A DNA stretch of 64,000 nucleotides from contig NC_010334.1 in assembly GCF_000019185.1 (NCBI RefSeq), forward strand, positions 1,178,001 through 1,242,000, in the 5' to 3' direction. This stretch comes from Shewanella halifaxensis HAW-EB4 (GTDB lineage Bacteria; Pseudomonadota; Gammaproteobacteria; Enterobacterales; Shewanellaceae). Position numbers and translations under genes: made by a program. Shown here one piece after another: positions 33,343-41,727 of this stretch (position 1 is the first letter of the stretch; each line of letters starts with the position of its first letter). A model generated the notes under the pieces. The model was not told the origin of the DNA. It made no database searches and saw only the letters and a list, made by a program, of their open reading frames with translations.

Positions 33343-34848
33343 TTACTTCATTGTTGGCATCACAAATTCAGCCTTAGTGCCATTAGTACTCTTTTGTGCT
33401 GATTGCGGCCAGCGAGCGGTAATGGCTTTGCGTTTGGTATAGAAGCGTACGCCGTCTGGTCCATGCATATGCAGTGGTCCAAATAGTGAGCGCTTCCAGC
33501 CACCAAAGCTATGAAATGCCATAGGTACAGGAATAGGCACATTAACTCCGACCATGCCCACTTGGACGTTATGGCAGAAGTGGCGCGCAGCTTCACCACT
33601 TTGAGTGAAGATAGCGGTGCCATTACCAAACTCATGGTCATTAATCAGCTGCAGCGCCTCGCTGTAATCTTTAACTCGAACGATGGCCAGCACTGGGCCA
33701 AAGATCTCTTCCTTATAGATAGTCATCTCAGGGGTGACGTGATCAAACAGGCAGCCACCTAAGAAGTAGCCCTGCTCGTGATCGGCAACAGACAGCTGTC
33801 GGCCATCGGCCAGTAATCGTGCCCCTTCGGCAACGCCAGTCTCGACATAGTTGCTGACTTTTTCTAAATGCTGGGCTGAGATAAGTGGGCCCATATCCAT
33901 CTCTGGTGTCACGCCATTACCGACTTTGAGCGCTTTGATCTGTGGTAAAAGCTTTTCGACTAATGCATCGCCAGAATCACCCACAGCCAATACCACGGAA
34001 ATTGCCATACAGCGCTCGCCAGCACTGCCATAAGCCGCGCCCATCAAGGAGCCAACGGCTTGGTCAAGATCAGCATCTGGCATCAATAGCATATGGTTCT
34101 TTGCGCCGCCTAAGGCTTGAACGCGCTTGCCGTGGGCGGATGCAGTTGAATAGATATACTCAGCAATAGGGGTTGAGCCAACAAAGCTGACCGCCTGCAC
34201 ATCTTTGTGAGTTAGCAGGGTATCAACGGCTTCTTTGTCGCCGTTAACCACATTAAACACACCATTAGGCAGGCCTGCTTCGGTCAGTAGCTCGGCCATA
34301 CGCATCACTGAGCTTGGATCTTTCTCTGATGGCTTCATGATAAAGCTGTTACCGCAAGCAATCGCAATTGGGAACATCCACATAGGTACCATCACCGGAA
34401 AGTTAAACGGAGCAATACCTGCAACCACGCCTAGCGACTGATTGAGGGTCCAAGCATCGACACCACCACCGACCTGCTCGGTATGCTCGCCCTTCAGTAG
34501 GTGCGGAATACCACAGGCAAATTCAACTACTTCGAGACCGCGAATGATTTCACCCTTAGCATCGTCGAGCACCTTGCCGTGTTCGCGGGTGATCATCTCT
34601 GCTAGTTGGTCGATATTTGCTTCGACTAAGGCCTTAAACTTAAATAGCACACGAGAGCGATTAAGTGGCGTGACTTTAGACCAGGACTCATGAGCTTTCT
34701 TAGCCAGTTCAATCACGCCTGCCACTTCGGCTGCACTGGCAAGAGAGACTGTGCCGCGCTGCTCGCCTGTCGCTGGCTCGAAGAAAGCTTGGGTACGCTG
34801 GCTTGGCGCCGAGTGGCTGCCGTTAATATAATGGTTAATGGTGTGCAT
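33343..34848 (-). CDS. mmsA: CoA-acylating methylmalonate/malonate semialdehyde dehydrogenase
   Basis: A 501-residue aldehyde dehydrogenase of the CoA-acylating type. It oxidises malonate (or methylmalonate) semialdehyde with NAD and CoA to acetyl-CoA (or propionyl-CoA) and CO2. The catalytic Cys is in GSAGERCMAISVVLAVG. The general-base Glu of ordinary dehydrogenases is absent: the usual ELGG block reads QALGGAKNHMLLMPDADL, the MmsA hallmark. The ATG at 34848 has AGGAT about 8 bases upstream and gives the family start MHTINHYINGSHS. With the BauA-like transaminase 110 bases upstream it completes beta-alanine breakdown, so it could equally be called bauC. Confidence 0.92.
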   Translation of the reverse strand: MHTINHYINGSHSAPSQRTQAFFEPATGEQRGTVSLASAAEVAGVIELAKKAHESWSKVTPLNRSRVLFKFKALVEANIDQLAEMITREHGKVLDDAKGEIIRGLEVVEFACGIPHLLKGEHTEQVGGGVDAWTLNQSLGVVAGIAPFNFPVMVPMWMFPIAIACGNSFIMKPSEKDPSSVMRMAELLTEAGLPNGVFNVVNGDKEAVDTLLTHKDVQAVSFVGSTPIAEYIYSTASAHGKRVQALGGAKNHMLLMPDADLDQAVGSLMGAAYGSAGERCMAISVVLAVGDSGDALVEKLLPQIKALKVGNGVTPEMDMGPLISAQHLEKVSNYVETGVAEGARLLADGRQLSVADHEQGYFLGGCLFDHVTPEMTIYKEEIFGPVLAIVRVKDYSEALQLINDHEFGNGTAIFTQSGEAARHFCHNVQVGMVGVNVPIPVPMAFHSFGGWKRSLFGPLHMHGPDGVRFYTKRKAITARWPQSAQKSTNGTKAEFVMPTMK

Positions 34849-34957
34849 AACGCAAAATCCTAATTCTATTCCCTGAAGGGAGACTAATTTATCGGTAAAT
34901 GTTAATGACTTGCCGATGCCGTTACTGCGAGTCGCAATAACGGCTTCGGCATAGGGA

Positions 34958-36298
34958 TTAACCCACAGCCTTGATTGCATCACCAAGCGTATTAACGATT
35001 TGGTCTATCTGCTGTTTGTCGACAATTAACGGTGGTGAGATAGCAATAATATCGCCAGTGGCACGCACTAAGGTGCCCGCTTCGAAGCAGTGCTCAAAGA
35101 TCCCGAAACCGCGCTTACCCACACCTTGTTCGCTAGGGGCAAATTGAATCCCGCCGACTAAGCCTGTATTACGAATATCAATCACATTCGGTAGGCCTTT
35201 TAAGCTGTGCACTGCATCTTCAAAATAACCTTCGAGCTCTTTTGTGCGCTCAAACAGCTTTTCATTTTCATAGATATTAAGGGTGGCAAGCGCCGCCGCT
35301 GCAGCAACGGGATGACCCGAATAGGTATAGCCGTGAAATAGCTCAATGGCATTCTCTGGACCTTGCATACAGGTATCATAGATCTTGTCATCAACCAGTA
35401 CGGCCCCCATTGGGATGGCACCGTTATTTAAGGCTTTCGCCGTGGTGATCATGTCTGGCACCACGCCCCAACGTTGACTTGCAAAGGCATCACCAACACG
35501 GCCAAAGGCTGTGATTACTTCATCGAAAATCAATAAGATGCCGTACTTTGTGGTGATCTCGCGCAGCTTTTGCAGGTAACCTTCGGGTGGCAAAATAACG
35601 CCGGCTGAGCCCGACATTGGCTCGACTATCACTGCGGCGATATTCTCTGCACCGTGCAGGGCAACCAGTTGTTCTAGCACTTCGGCCTTTTCGGCACCGG
35701 TTTTAGGCATGCCACGGCAAAACGCATTGTCTTTCATGTCTAAGGTGTGAGGTAGGTGATCTACCCCTTGCAGCAGTTGCTGGTTAAAGGTCTTCCGGTT
35801 ATTACCAATACCGCCAACCGAGATCCCGCCAAATCCTACGCCGTGATAACCTAGTTCGCGGCCAATAAAGCGCGTTCGTGTGGCTTCACCATTGGCGCGG
35901 TGATAGGTGAGGGCAATTTTCAAGGCACTGTCTACAGACTCAGAACCAGAGTTCGTAAAGAAGACTTTATTTAGCCCTTCAGGGCTGATTTGCGCTAAGC
36001 GCCCGGCTAATTCGAACGCGAGCGGGTGGCCCATTTGAAATGATGGCGCATAGTCCATCTCATGAATTTGTTTACTGACCGCTTCAGAGATCTCTTTACG
36101 TCCGTGTCCGGCGTTACAGCACCACAAACCTGCTGTACCGTCTAATATGGGGCGACCAGCAACGTCCTTATAGTACATACCTTCGGCATGGGCGAGCATT
36201 CTAGGGCTCGACTTAAACTGCCTATTCGCCGTAAACGGCATCCAGTAATGTTCTAATGACTGCGTATCGCGTTGATTGTGCATCTGTGGATCTGCCAT
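34958..36298 (-). CDS. bauA: Omega-amino acid (beta-alanine):pyruvate aminotransferase
   Basis: A 446-residue class III PLP transaminase that moves the amino group of beta-alanine to pyruvate, giving malonate semialdehyde and alanine. The PLP lysine is K288 (TTAKALNNGAIPMGAV) and the pyridine-binding Asp is D259 (LIFDEVITAFGR). The sequence follows the Pseudomonas omega-amino-acid:pyruvate enzyme, for example HYWMPFTANRQF and FFTNSGSESVDSALK, rather than SpuC-type putrescine transaminases. GGGAGATGAT precedes the ATG. It is first of a leftward unit with mmsA and the cupin gene and diverges from puuC across a region with a PuuR-like box. Related diamines are possible substrates. Confidence 0.92.
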   Translation of the reverse strand: MADPQMHNQRDTQSLEHYWMPFTANRQFKSSPRMLAHAEGMYYKDVAGRPILDGTAGLWCCNAGHGRKEISEAVSKQIHEMDYAPSFQMGHPLAFELAGRLAQISPEGLNKVFFTNSGSESVDSALKIALTYHRANGEATRTRFIGRELGYHGVGFGGISVGGIGNNRKTFNQQLLQGVDHLPHTLDMKDNAFCRGMPKTGAEKAEVLEQLVALHGAENIAAVIVEPMSGSAGVILPPEGYLQKLREITTKYGILLIFDEVITAFGRVGDAFASQRWGVVPDMITTAKALNNGAIPMGAVLVDDKIYDTCMQGPENAIELFHGYTYSGHPVAAAAALATLNIYENEKLFERTKELEGYFEDAVHSLKGLPNVIDIRNTGLVGGIQFAPSEQGVGKRGFGIFEHCFEAGTLVRATGDIIAISPPLIVDKQQIDQIVNTLGDAIKAVG

Positions 36299-36390
36299 AT
36301 CATCTCCCTTGATTCAGTTTCACTATTTTAATTATTGTTTTGTCATCTGTTGCTTTTTTGCTCAAGCGGTCGATATTTTCCATGCTATGT

Positions 36391-36405
36391 CAGAAATAAT
36401 GAACA
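36391..36405 (+). promoter_or_regulatory. PuuR-like operator between bauA and puuC
   Basis: CAGAAATAATGAACA matches 12 of 15 positions of the E. coli PuuR consensus AAAATATAATGAACA (consensus recalled from the literature), with the whole ATAATGAACA core intact. It lies 93 bases upstream of the bauA ATG and 180 bases upstream of the puuC ATG. Control of both divergent units by PuuR is inferred. Confidence 0.6.
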
Positions 36406-36584
36406 TGGAAGCTTTTTGTGCATTTATTTGTAGCAAAAATGAAGTTTTTGTAAAATATATTGAAATTAAGATGCTAATAAGCGTAATCTTTAGCCACACC
36501 TTTTTGTGGGAATTCGTCTGTAGAGGGCGTTTTAACCGCATTAACCCTCATTCTAATTATTATATTCAGCGTTAAGAGGTCATC

Positions 36585-38084
36585 ATGAGCACACCAGAAA
36601 GTCGTAGTCAGTGGCAAGCGTTAGCAGATTCTATGTCGATAAACGGTTCAGCTTTTATTGCAGGCGAGTACCTTGACGCGCAGTCAAAGCAAACCTTTGA
36701 CTGTATCAGCCCGATTGATGGCAAAGTCTTAGTCAAGGTGGCAAGTTGCGATGAGGCCGATGCTAATATCGCAGTTAAAAATGCCAGAGAGACCTTTGAA
36801 ACTGGTGTGTGGGCAAACCTTGCGCCAGTTAAGCGTAAGCAAGTGATGATCCGTTTTGCCGAATTGTTGGAGCAAAATGCCGATGAACTCGCGCTGCTAG
36901 AAACTTTAGATATGGGCAAACCCATTCAATACTCTAAGGCGGTGGATGTGGCCGGTGCGGCTCGAGCCATTCGCTGGTCTGGCGAAGCGATTGATAAAAT
37001 TTACGATGAGATCGCGCCGACAGCCCATAATGAAATTGGCATGATCACCCGCGAAGCCGTAGGCGTAGTTGCGGCGATTGTGCCGTGGAACTTCCCGATG
37101 CTGATGGCGTGTTGGAAGCTCGGCCCAGCTTTAGCCACAGGTAATAGCGTGGTACTTAAACCTTCTGAAAAGTCTCCGTTAACCGCTATTCGTATGGCGC
37201 AAATTGCCGTCGAAGCGGGACTGCCAAAAGGCGTACTAAACGTGCTACCAGGTTTTGGTCATACCGTGGGTAAGGCGCTAGCGCTGCATATGGATGTCGA
37301 TACCTTGGTATTTACCGGCTCAACTAAAATTGCTAAGCAGTTGATGATCTACGCGGGTGAGTCAAACATGAAGCGGGTCTGGTTAGAAGCGGGCGGTAAG
37401 AGCCCAAATATTATCTTTAATGATGCGCCGGATCTTAAAAAGGCTGCAGAGGCCGCAGCTTGTGCAATTGCCTTTAATCAAGGCGAAGTTTGCACGGCTG
37501 GCTCACGTTTGCTGGTGGAATCAGGGGTAAAAGATGAGCTTATCGCCTTGATAGCCGAAGAGCTTAAGGGCTGGACGCCAGGGCATCCGCTGGATCCAAG
37601 TACCACTTCTGGCGCTGTTGTCGATAAACAACAGTTAGATAATGTGCTGGGTTATATACAGTCGGGAATCGATGAAGGCGCGACCTTAAATCATGGTGGC
37701 ACTCAGGTGATGCAAGAGTCGGGCGGGGTGTATATCGAGCCGACTATTTTCTCGGATGTAGACAATAAGATGACCATAGCGAAAGAGGAGATCTTCGGCC
37801 CCGTGTTATCGGTGATCACTTTCGATGGCATGGAGCAGGCGATTGAGATAGCAAACGACACCATCTACGGCCTCGCGGCGGGTGTATGGACTGCTGATAT
37901 CAATAAGGCCCACAAGACGGCTAAGGCACTTCGCAGTGGCATGGTGTGGATTAATCACTATGATGGCGGCGATATGACGGCGCCATTTGGCGGCTATAAG
38001 CAGTCGGGTAATGGCCGGGATAAGTCACTGCATGCGTTTGATAAATACACTGAAATTAAGGCCACTTGGTTGGTGTTGGAATAA
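36585..38084 (+). CDS. puuC: Gamma-glutamyl-gamma-aminobutyraldehyde dehydrogenase PuuC
   Basis: A 499-residue NAD(P)-dependent aldehyde dehydrogenase. In the Puu pathway it oxidises gamma-glutamyl-gamma-aminobutyraldehyde to gamma-glutamyl-GABA. The catalytic Cys is in FNQGEVCTAGSRL, the base Glu in VWLEAGGKSPNIIF, the nucleotide motif is FTGSTKIAK, and the Asn is in VPWNFPMLMACWK. The ending YTEIKATWLVLE is typical of PuuC/KauB-type enzymes. AGAGG precedes the ATG by 5 bases. It diverges from bauA and is followed by its own terminator, so it is transcribed apart from the main puu block. PuuC-type enzymes accept many aldehydes, including those from other polyamines. Confidence 0.92.
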   Translation: MSTPESRSQWQALADSMSINGSAFIAGEYLDAQSKQTFDCISPIDGKVLVKVASCDEADANIAVKNARETFETGVWANLAPVKRKQVMIRFAELLEQNADELALLETLDMGKPIQYSKAVDVAGAARAIRWSGEAIDKIYDEIAPTAHNEIGMITREAVGVVAAIVPWNFPMLMACWKLGPALATGNSVVLKPSEKSPLTAIRMAQIAVEAGLPKGVLNVLPGFGHTVGKALALHMDVDTLVFTGSTKIAKQLMIYAGESNMKRVWLEAGGKSPNIIFNDAPDLKKAAEAAACAIAFNQGEVCTAGSRLLVESGVKDELIALIAEELKGWTPGHPLDPSTTSGAVVDKQQLDNVLGYIQSGIDEGATLNHGGTQVMQESGGVYIEPTIFSDVDNKMTIAKEEIFGPVLSVITFDGMEQAIEIANDTIYGLAAGVWTADINKAHKTAKALRSGMVWINHYDGGDMTAPFGGYKQSGNGRDKSLHAFDKYTEIKATWLVLE

Positions 38085-38176
38085 CCCTGTGACAGAGTGA
38101 TTGCTGAGAACGGCTTTAGCTTTCAGGCCTGAAGCAACTTTTCAGAAGGTCGATAATTATTTATCGAAATATTCTA

Positions 38177-38207
38177 AGCCCCCGAGTGCAGACTTGGGGG
38201 CTTTTTG
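38177..38207 (+). terminator. Rho-independent terminator after puuC
   Basis: The stem AGCCCCCGAGT / ACTTGGGGGCT (38177-38187 and 38192-38202) has one G-T pair, a GCAG loop and a run of five T. Confidence 0.88.
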
Positions 38208-38323
38208 TTGATTGCGAAGCCGTTGTTGAGAGTTTGGAGTATTTCAACATTTAGCTCGAATTAACCTTGACCTGTCTAAAGCTTCATAGTTTAAGCTGTG
38301 ACGATATATACAAAGGAAAACCT

Positions 38324-39550
38324 ATGTACCGTATTTCTGAGTTAGCAGAAAAAGTCGGCTTAAGCCGCTCGACTCTGCTGTATTACGAAAAGGTGGGGTT
38401 AATTTCGGCGAAGCGCCAAGCCAATGGCTACCGAAGTTACTCTGAGCAGGATCTGCAACGCTTAAAGCTATTGCAGCAGCTACAGGCGGGGGGATTGAGC
38501 CTAAAAGAGTGTCAGTCCTGCTTAGAAAGTCGCATCGACAGGGGGTTACTACTGCAACGGCTAAAGGTGTTGGATGACGAGATAGCTGAGAAACAGCAGG
38601 CCAGAGAGCTGCTTAGCGCCATGCTTGGCATGAGCTCGATGAGAGATTGGCACCAAACGACAGAGAAACAGGCCCCCCATGCGCATCTAGATTGGCTGAT
38701 GAAGCAGGGGTTCGATGAAAAACAAGCGTTAAGGCTTAAATGGTTATCAAAAGATATGAATGAGCATGAGCTGTATATGGCAGATTTTGAGCTGATCTTT
38801 GATGGGCTCGAAAGGCTAGGACCTGGTACGGAGGTGGATTCATTAACAGCACTTAAGGCTACTTTGCCGAGCACTGATCCGCTCAAGGCTGTTTTATCGA
38901 GCACTGAATCGCTCAAGGCTGAGCCGTTTAACTCGGGGGAACTGCTAGAGATTGGTTGTGGCAAAGGGGTGGCGACTCGTGTGTTGGCTCTGCATTCTGA
39001 ATTTACTATCACGGCGCTGGATAATGATAAGTCGAACCTGAATAGTTTGAATAAAAACTTGGATAAAGCGCTCAAACAAAGAGTGAACACTGTGTGTGCA
39101 AGCATGACCGAGTTGCCGTTTGAGCGGGATCAGTTTGACGTTATCTGGTGCGAAGGTGGTGCCTACATCATGGGGGTAGAGCAAGCCCTTAAAGATTGGA
39201 AGCCATATATTAAAGCGCAAGGGTATTTAGTGCTCAGTGATTTAGTCTGGAGCAGCGATAATCCTTGCGATGAGCTGCGTGCGTTTTGGCTACAAGAGTA
39301 TCCCGATATGGTCAGTGCAAAACAGCGTATCGAGCAAGCTAAACAGGCGGGATATGAGTTGATTGATAGCTTTCCTCTGAGTGAACAAGCGTGGAGTGAT
39401 TATTACGCGCCGCTTCAAGGGCGAGTCGATGAGTTAGAGGCTATGATGCCAAATTCAAAGGCGCTAGCTGACGTTAAAATGGAGCTAGAAATATTCCATA
39501 AGCGCCAAGGTGAGTTTGACTACCAAATGTTGGTTTTAAAGAAGATGTAA
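38324..39550 (+). CDS. MerR-type regulator fused to a SAM-dependent methyltransferase
   Basis: A 408-residue two-domain protein. Residues 1-75 are a MerR winged helix (MYRISELAEKVGLSRSTLLY, then YYEKVGLI and NGYRSYSEQDLQRLKLLQQL), followed by the antiparallel coiled coil (LKVLDDEIAEKQQARELLSA). From about residue 205 comes a class I methyltransferase fold: motif I LLEIGCGKGVATRVL (207-221), ITALDNDKSNL and the PFERDQFDVIWCEGGAYIMG block. Between them is a linker with three degenerate 10-residue repeats. AAGGA lies 6 bases before the ATG at 38324. The methyl acceptor and the regulated promoter are unknown. It stands alone between puuC and a GNAT gene. Confidence 0.87.
   Translation: MYRISELAEKVGLSRSTLLYYEKVGLISAKRQANGYRSYSEQDLQRLKLLQQLQAGGLSLKECQSCLESRIDRGLLLQRLKVLDDEIAEKQQARELLSAMLGMSSMRDWHQTTEKQAPHAHLDWLMKQGFDEKQALRLKWLSKDMNEHELYMADFELIFDGLERLGPGTEVDSLTALKATLPSTDPLKAVLSSTESLKAEPFNSGELLEIGCGKGVATRVLALHSEFTITALDNDKSNLNSLNKNLDKALKQRVNTVCASMTELPFERDQFDVIWCEGGAYIMGVEQALKDWKPYIKAQGYLVLSDLVWSSDNPCDELRAFWLQEYPDMVSAKQRIEQAKQAGYELIDSFPLSEQAWSDYYAPLQGRVDELEAMMPNSKALADVKMELEIFHKRQGEFDYQMLVLKKM
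38868..38927 (+). repeat. 30-bp tandem repeat in the MerR/methyltransferase linker
   Basis: Two adjacent 30-base units (38868-38897 and 38898-38927) share CGAGCACTGA and CGCTCAAGGCTG, and a third, more diverged unit precedes them. They encode the related decapeptides SLTALKATLP, STDPLKAVLS and STESLKAEPF. Array length may vary between strains. Confidence 0.6.
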
Positions 39551-39571
39551 TGTCTAAAGACTCAATATGTA

Positions 39572-39613
39572 TAGCCTTCGAGTATTAGCCTTCGAGTATT
39601 AGGCTTCGACTAA
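39572..39613. repeat. Three 14-bp tandem repeats before the GNAT gene
   Basis: TAGCCTTCGAGTAT occurs twice in a row (39572-39585 and 39586-39599), followed by the imperfect third copy TAGGCTTCGACTAA (39600-39613). It occupies the 113-base gap between the MerR/methyltransferase stop and the GNAT start. No function is apparent. Confidence 0.55.
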
Positions 39614-39663
39614 TGATTTTAGATTAATAGTTTTAAATTAAGAAGATAGTTAGGTAAATAGAG

Positions 39664-40200
39664 ATGAATTTTACAGCGTACGATACAAATAACACCGAAG
39701 AGATCTCGCAGCTTTTCAATGAAACCTTTACCGACTCAGAAGGCGCAGACGAAGGTAAAGTCATTGGTGAATTAACCACAGAGCTTATGAGCACAACAGG
39801 CAGTGATGACCTGTTTATCTTTGTGGCGACAGATGGGGATAAGCTGGCTGGTAGCATTATGTTTTCACGGTTAACCTTTGAAACTGGCATCATTGCATTT
39901 ATTTTGTCGCCAGTGGCCGTTCACCCCGAGTTTCAACGTCAGGGCGTTGGCCAGAAGCTGATTAAGTTTGGATTAGAGACCTTAGCGGAAAAGGGCGTTG
40001 AACTCGCCTTTACCTATGGCGATCCCAACTACTACTCAAAAGTCGGGTTTAAGCAGCTCAGTGAAGATGTTGTTAAGGCGCCGCTTGCTCTAACTTACCC
40101 AGAAGGCTGGCTTGGCCAATCACTTACTGCTGATGCACTGCAGCCAATAAGTGGTCGCTGCTGCTGTGTGTCTGCGCTTAATAAAGCTGAGTATTGGTAA
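39664..40200 (+). CDS. GNAT family N-acetyltransferase
   Basis: A 178-residue acetyltransferase of the YhbS-like GNAT group. Motif A is FILSPVAVHPEFQRQGVGQK with the acetyl-CoA loop RQGVGQ, and motif B follows as LAFTYGDPNYYSKVGFKQLS. This domain pattern, with a Cys-rich C-terminus (SGRCCCVSALNKAEYW), is common for uncharacterised protein or small-molecule acetyltransferases. The substrate is unknown. Polyamine acetylation would fit the neighbourhood, but the sequence is not the SpeG type. It sits between the MerR fusion gene and a CYTH gene on the same strand. Confidence 0.85.
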   Translation: MNFTAYDTNNTEEISQLFNETFTDSEGADEGKVIGELTTELMSTTGSDDLFIFVATDGDKLAGSIMFSRLTFETGIIAFILSPVAVHPEFQRQGVGQKLIKFGLETLAEKGVELAFTYGDPNYYSKVGFKQLSEDVVKAPLALTYPEGWLGQSLTADALQPISGRCCCVSALNKAEYW

Positions 40201-40337
40201 TCGTTTTTTTGGCTATTGAAGCTAATAAATCAAGAAACTTTAACTCCGTCGCTACCTACTGAATATAAAAAGGATATTATTGCTGCTGAGTGAGAACTAA
40301 GAGAAAAGTCAGTCAGTCTAAGCGAGAGCCGCAACCT

Positions 40338-40883
40338 ATGAGTCATGAGCATTTTAAAGGTCAGTTTGAAGTCGAGCTAAAGTACCGTTTGGCGTGCAGG
40401 GATGCATTCTTAGCGGTACTTAATTCGCTAGAACATGAGATAATGTTTGAAGATAATATCGAGTCAGATTGTTATTTCGATACGCCAACCCAGCAGCTTT
40501 TAGCTCAAAATAAGAGTGTCTGCATACGTGAGTGCCAACCGTCAGGTATTAAGCTCTGGATAGTCAAGGGGCCGGAGGCCGATCGCTGTGAAGCGACCAA
40601 TATCACCGATACTAATAGCGCTAAAAGCATGCTCAAAACCATGGGTTATCAGGTGTGTTTAGAGATGCAGAAACAGCGAAGTATCTATTTTGTCGGTAAG
40701 TTCCATATCACGCTTGATCACTTAGCAGGACTAGGTGATTTTGCCGAGTTTGCCATCATGACCGATGATGAAAACTCGTTAGAGATTTATCGAGCTGAGC
40801 TGGTGGACTTAGCGGCTCACTTTGGACTGACACAAGAGCAGCTTGAACATAGATCATACCGTAGTATGCAAGAAGCAAAATAG
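40338..40883 (+). CDS. CYTH-domain protein (class IV adenylate cyclase-like)
   Basis: A 181-residue CYTH tunnel-fold domain. The signature E-x-E-x-K is seen as FEVELKYRL near residue 10. Basic and acidic tunnel residues follow in SVCIRECQPSGIKLWIVKGP and KQRSIYFVGKFHITLDHLAG, and LGDFAEFAI provides the closing acidic strand. Family members are class IV (CyaB-type) adenylate cyclases or triphosphatases, so either cyclic AMP synthesis or triphosphate hydrolysis is possible. The ATG at 40338 gives the family-like N-terminus and has GAG 10 bases upstream; an in-frame GTG at 40290 would add 16 basic residues not typical of the family. Confidence 0.82.
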   Translation: MSHEHFKGQFEVELKYRLACRDAFLAVLNSLEHEIMFEDNIESDCYFDTPTQQLLAQNKSVCIRECQPSGIKLWIVKGPEADRCEATNITDTNSAKSMLKTMGYQVCLEMQKQRSIYFVGKFHITLDHLAGLGDFAEFAIMTDDENSLEIYRAELVDLAAHFGLTQEQLEHRSYRSMQEAK

Positions 40884-40926
40884 AAGCCATTTACCTTGTA
40901 TAGAGTATATGTAGAGACATAACACA

Positions 40927-41619
40927 ATGAAAACGATAGGAATGTTAGGCGGTATGAGCTGGGAGTCAACCTCCAGTTATTACAAGGCGGTTAATGAAGG
41001 TGTAAAGGCAAGGCTCGGTGGTTTGCATTCTGCAAAAGTGTGCCTCTACAGTGTTGATTTCGCGGAAATTGAAAAGCTACAGCATGCGGGTAAGTGGCAA
41101 GAGACTGCCGATATCTTGTCTGCTGCCGCTAAAAATGTTGCAGCAGGTGGTGCTGATTTTTTATTAATCTGCACTAATACCATGCATAAGGTGGCTGATG
41201 AGATCCAGGCTCAGCTCTCAATCCCCATCTTACATATTGCCGATGCAACAGCAGCAAAGCTCTTGGCTAACGGTGTCACTAAAGTGGGCCTGTTAGGAAC
41301 TCGTTTTACCATGGAGCAAGATTTCTATAAAAGCCGCCTGATAAACCAGTTTGGTATAGACGTGATTGTTCCAAATGAAGCGGAGCGCAATGTTGTGCAC
41401 CATGTTATTTATGATGAACTATGCCGAGGCGTGATTAACCCCGCGTCAAAGCAGCAATATTTAGATATCGTTAATGACCTACATGCGCAAGGAGCCCAAG
41501 CGGTTATTTTGGGCTGTACTGAGATAGCGTTATTGATTGGCCAACAAGATACCCAAGTGCCACTGTATGACACGACAGCAATTCACTGCGAATATGCGGT
41601 GGATATGGCGTTAAGCTAA
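40927..41619 (+). CDS. Aspartate/glutamate racemase family protein
   Basis: A 230-residue cofactor-independent amino-acid racemase of the YgeA/aspartate racemase type. Two catalytic cysteines are visible: in LLICTNTMHKVAD for the first half and VILGCTEIALLIG for the second. The N-terminus MKTIGMLGGMSWESTSSYYK is a strong family match. The substrate is probably Asp, Glu or a broad amino-acid set. It ends just before a bidirectional terminator and is the last of the four rightward genes between puuC and the second puuB. A link to D-amino acid or glutamate supply for gamma-glutamylation is speculative. Confidence 0.9.
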   Translation: MKTIGMLGGMSWESTSSYYKAVNEGVKARLGGLHSAKVCLYSVDFAEIEKLQHAGKWQETADILSAAAKNVAAGGADFLLICTNTMHKVADEIQAQLSIPILHIADATAAKLLANGVTKVGLLGTRFTMEQDFYKSRLINQFGIDVIVPNEAERNVVHHVIYDELCRGVINPASKQQYLDIVNDLHAQGAQAVILGCTEIALLIGQQDTQVPLYDTTAIHCEYAVDMALS

Positions 41620-41673
41620 GACTTTATACTGATTGGTATTATTACCGAACAAACTTATGCCGATTGCAGGTAT

Positions 41674-41704
41674 TAAAAAACGGACTATTAAGTCCGTTTA
41701 TTAT
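41674..41704. terminator. Terminator between the racemase and the second puuB
   Basis: The stem AAACGGACT / AGTCCGTTT (41678-41686 and 41691-41699) has an ATTA loop. Six A on the left give the minus strand a T-run, and the plus strand reads TTTATTATT. It serves both converging genes. Confidence 0.82.
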
Positions 41705-41727
41705 TGATACGGGATTAAAAATGGGTA

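Noticed and set aside
38512..39105. 197-codon leftward frame inside the MerR/methyltransferase gene
   Set aside because: It is Ser/Leu-rich and antisense to a gene with two recognisable domains, so it is a codon-bias shadow.
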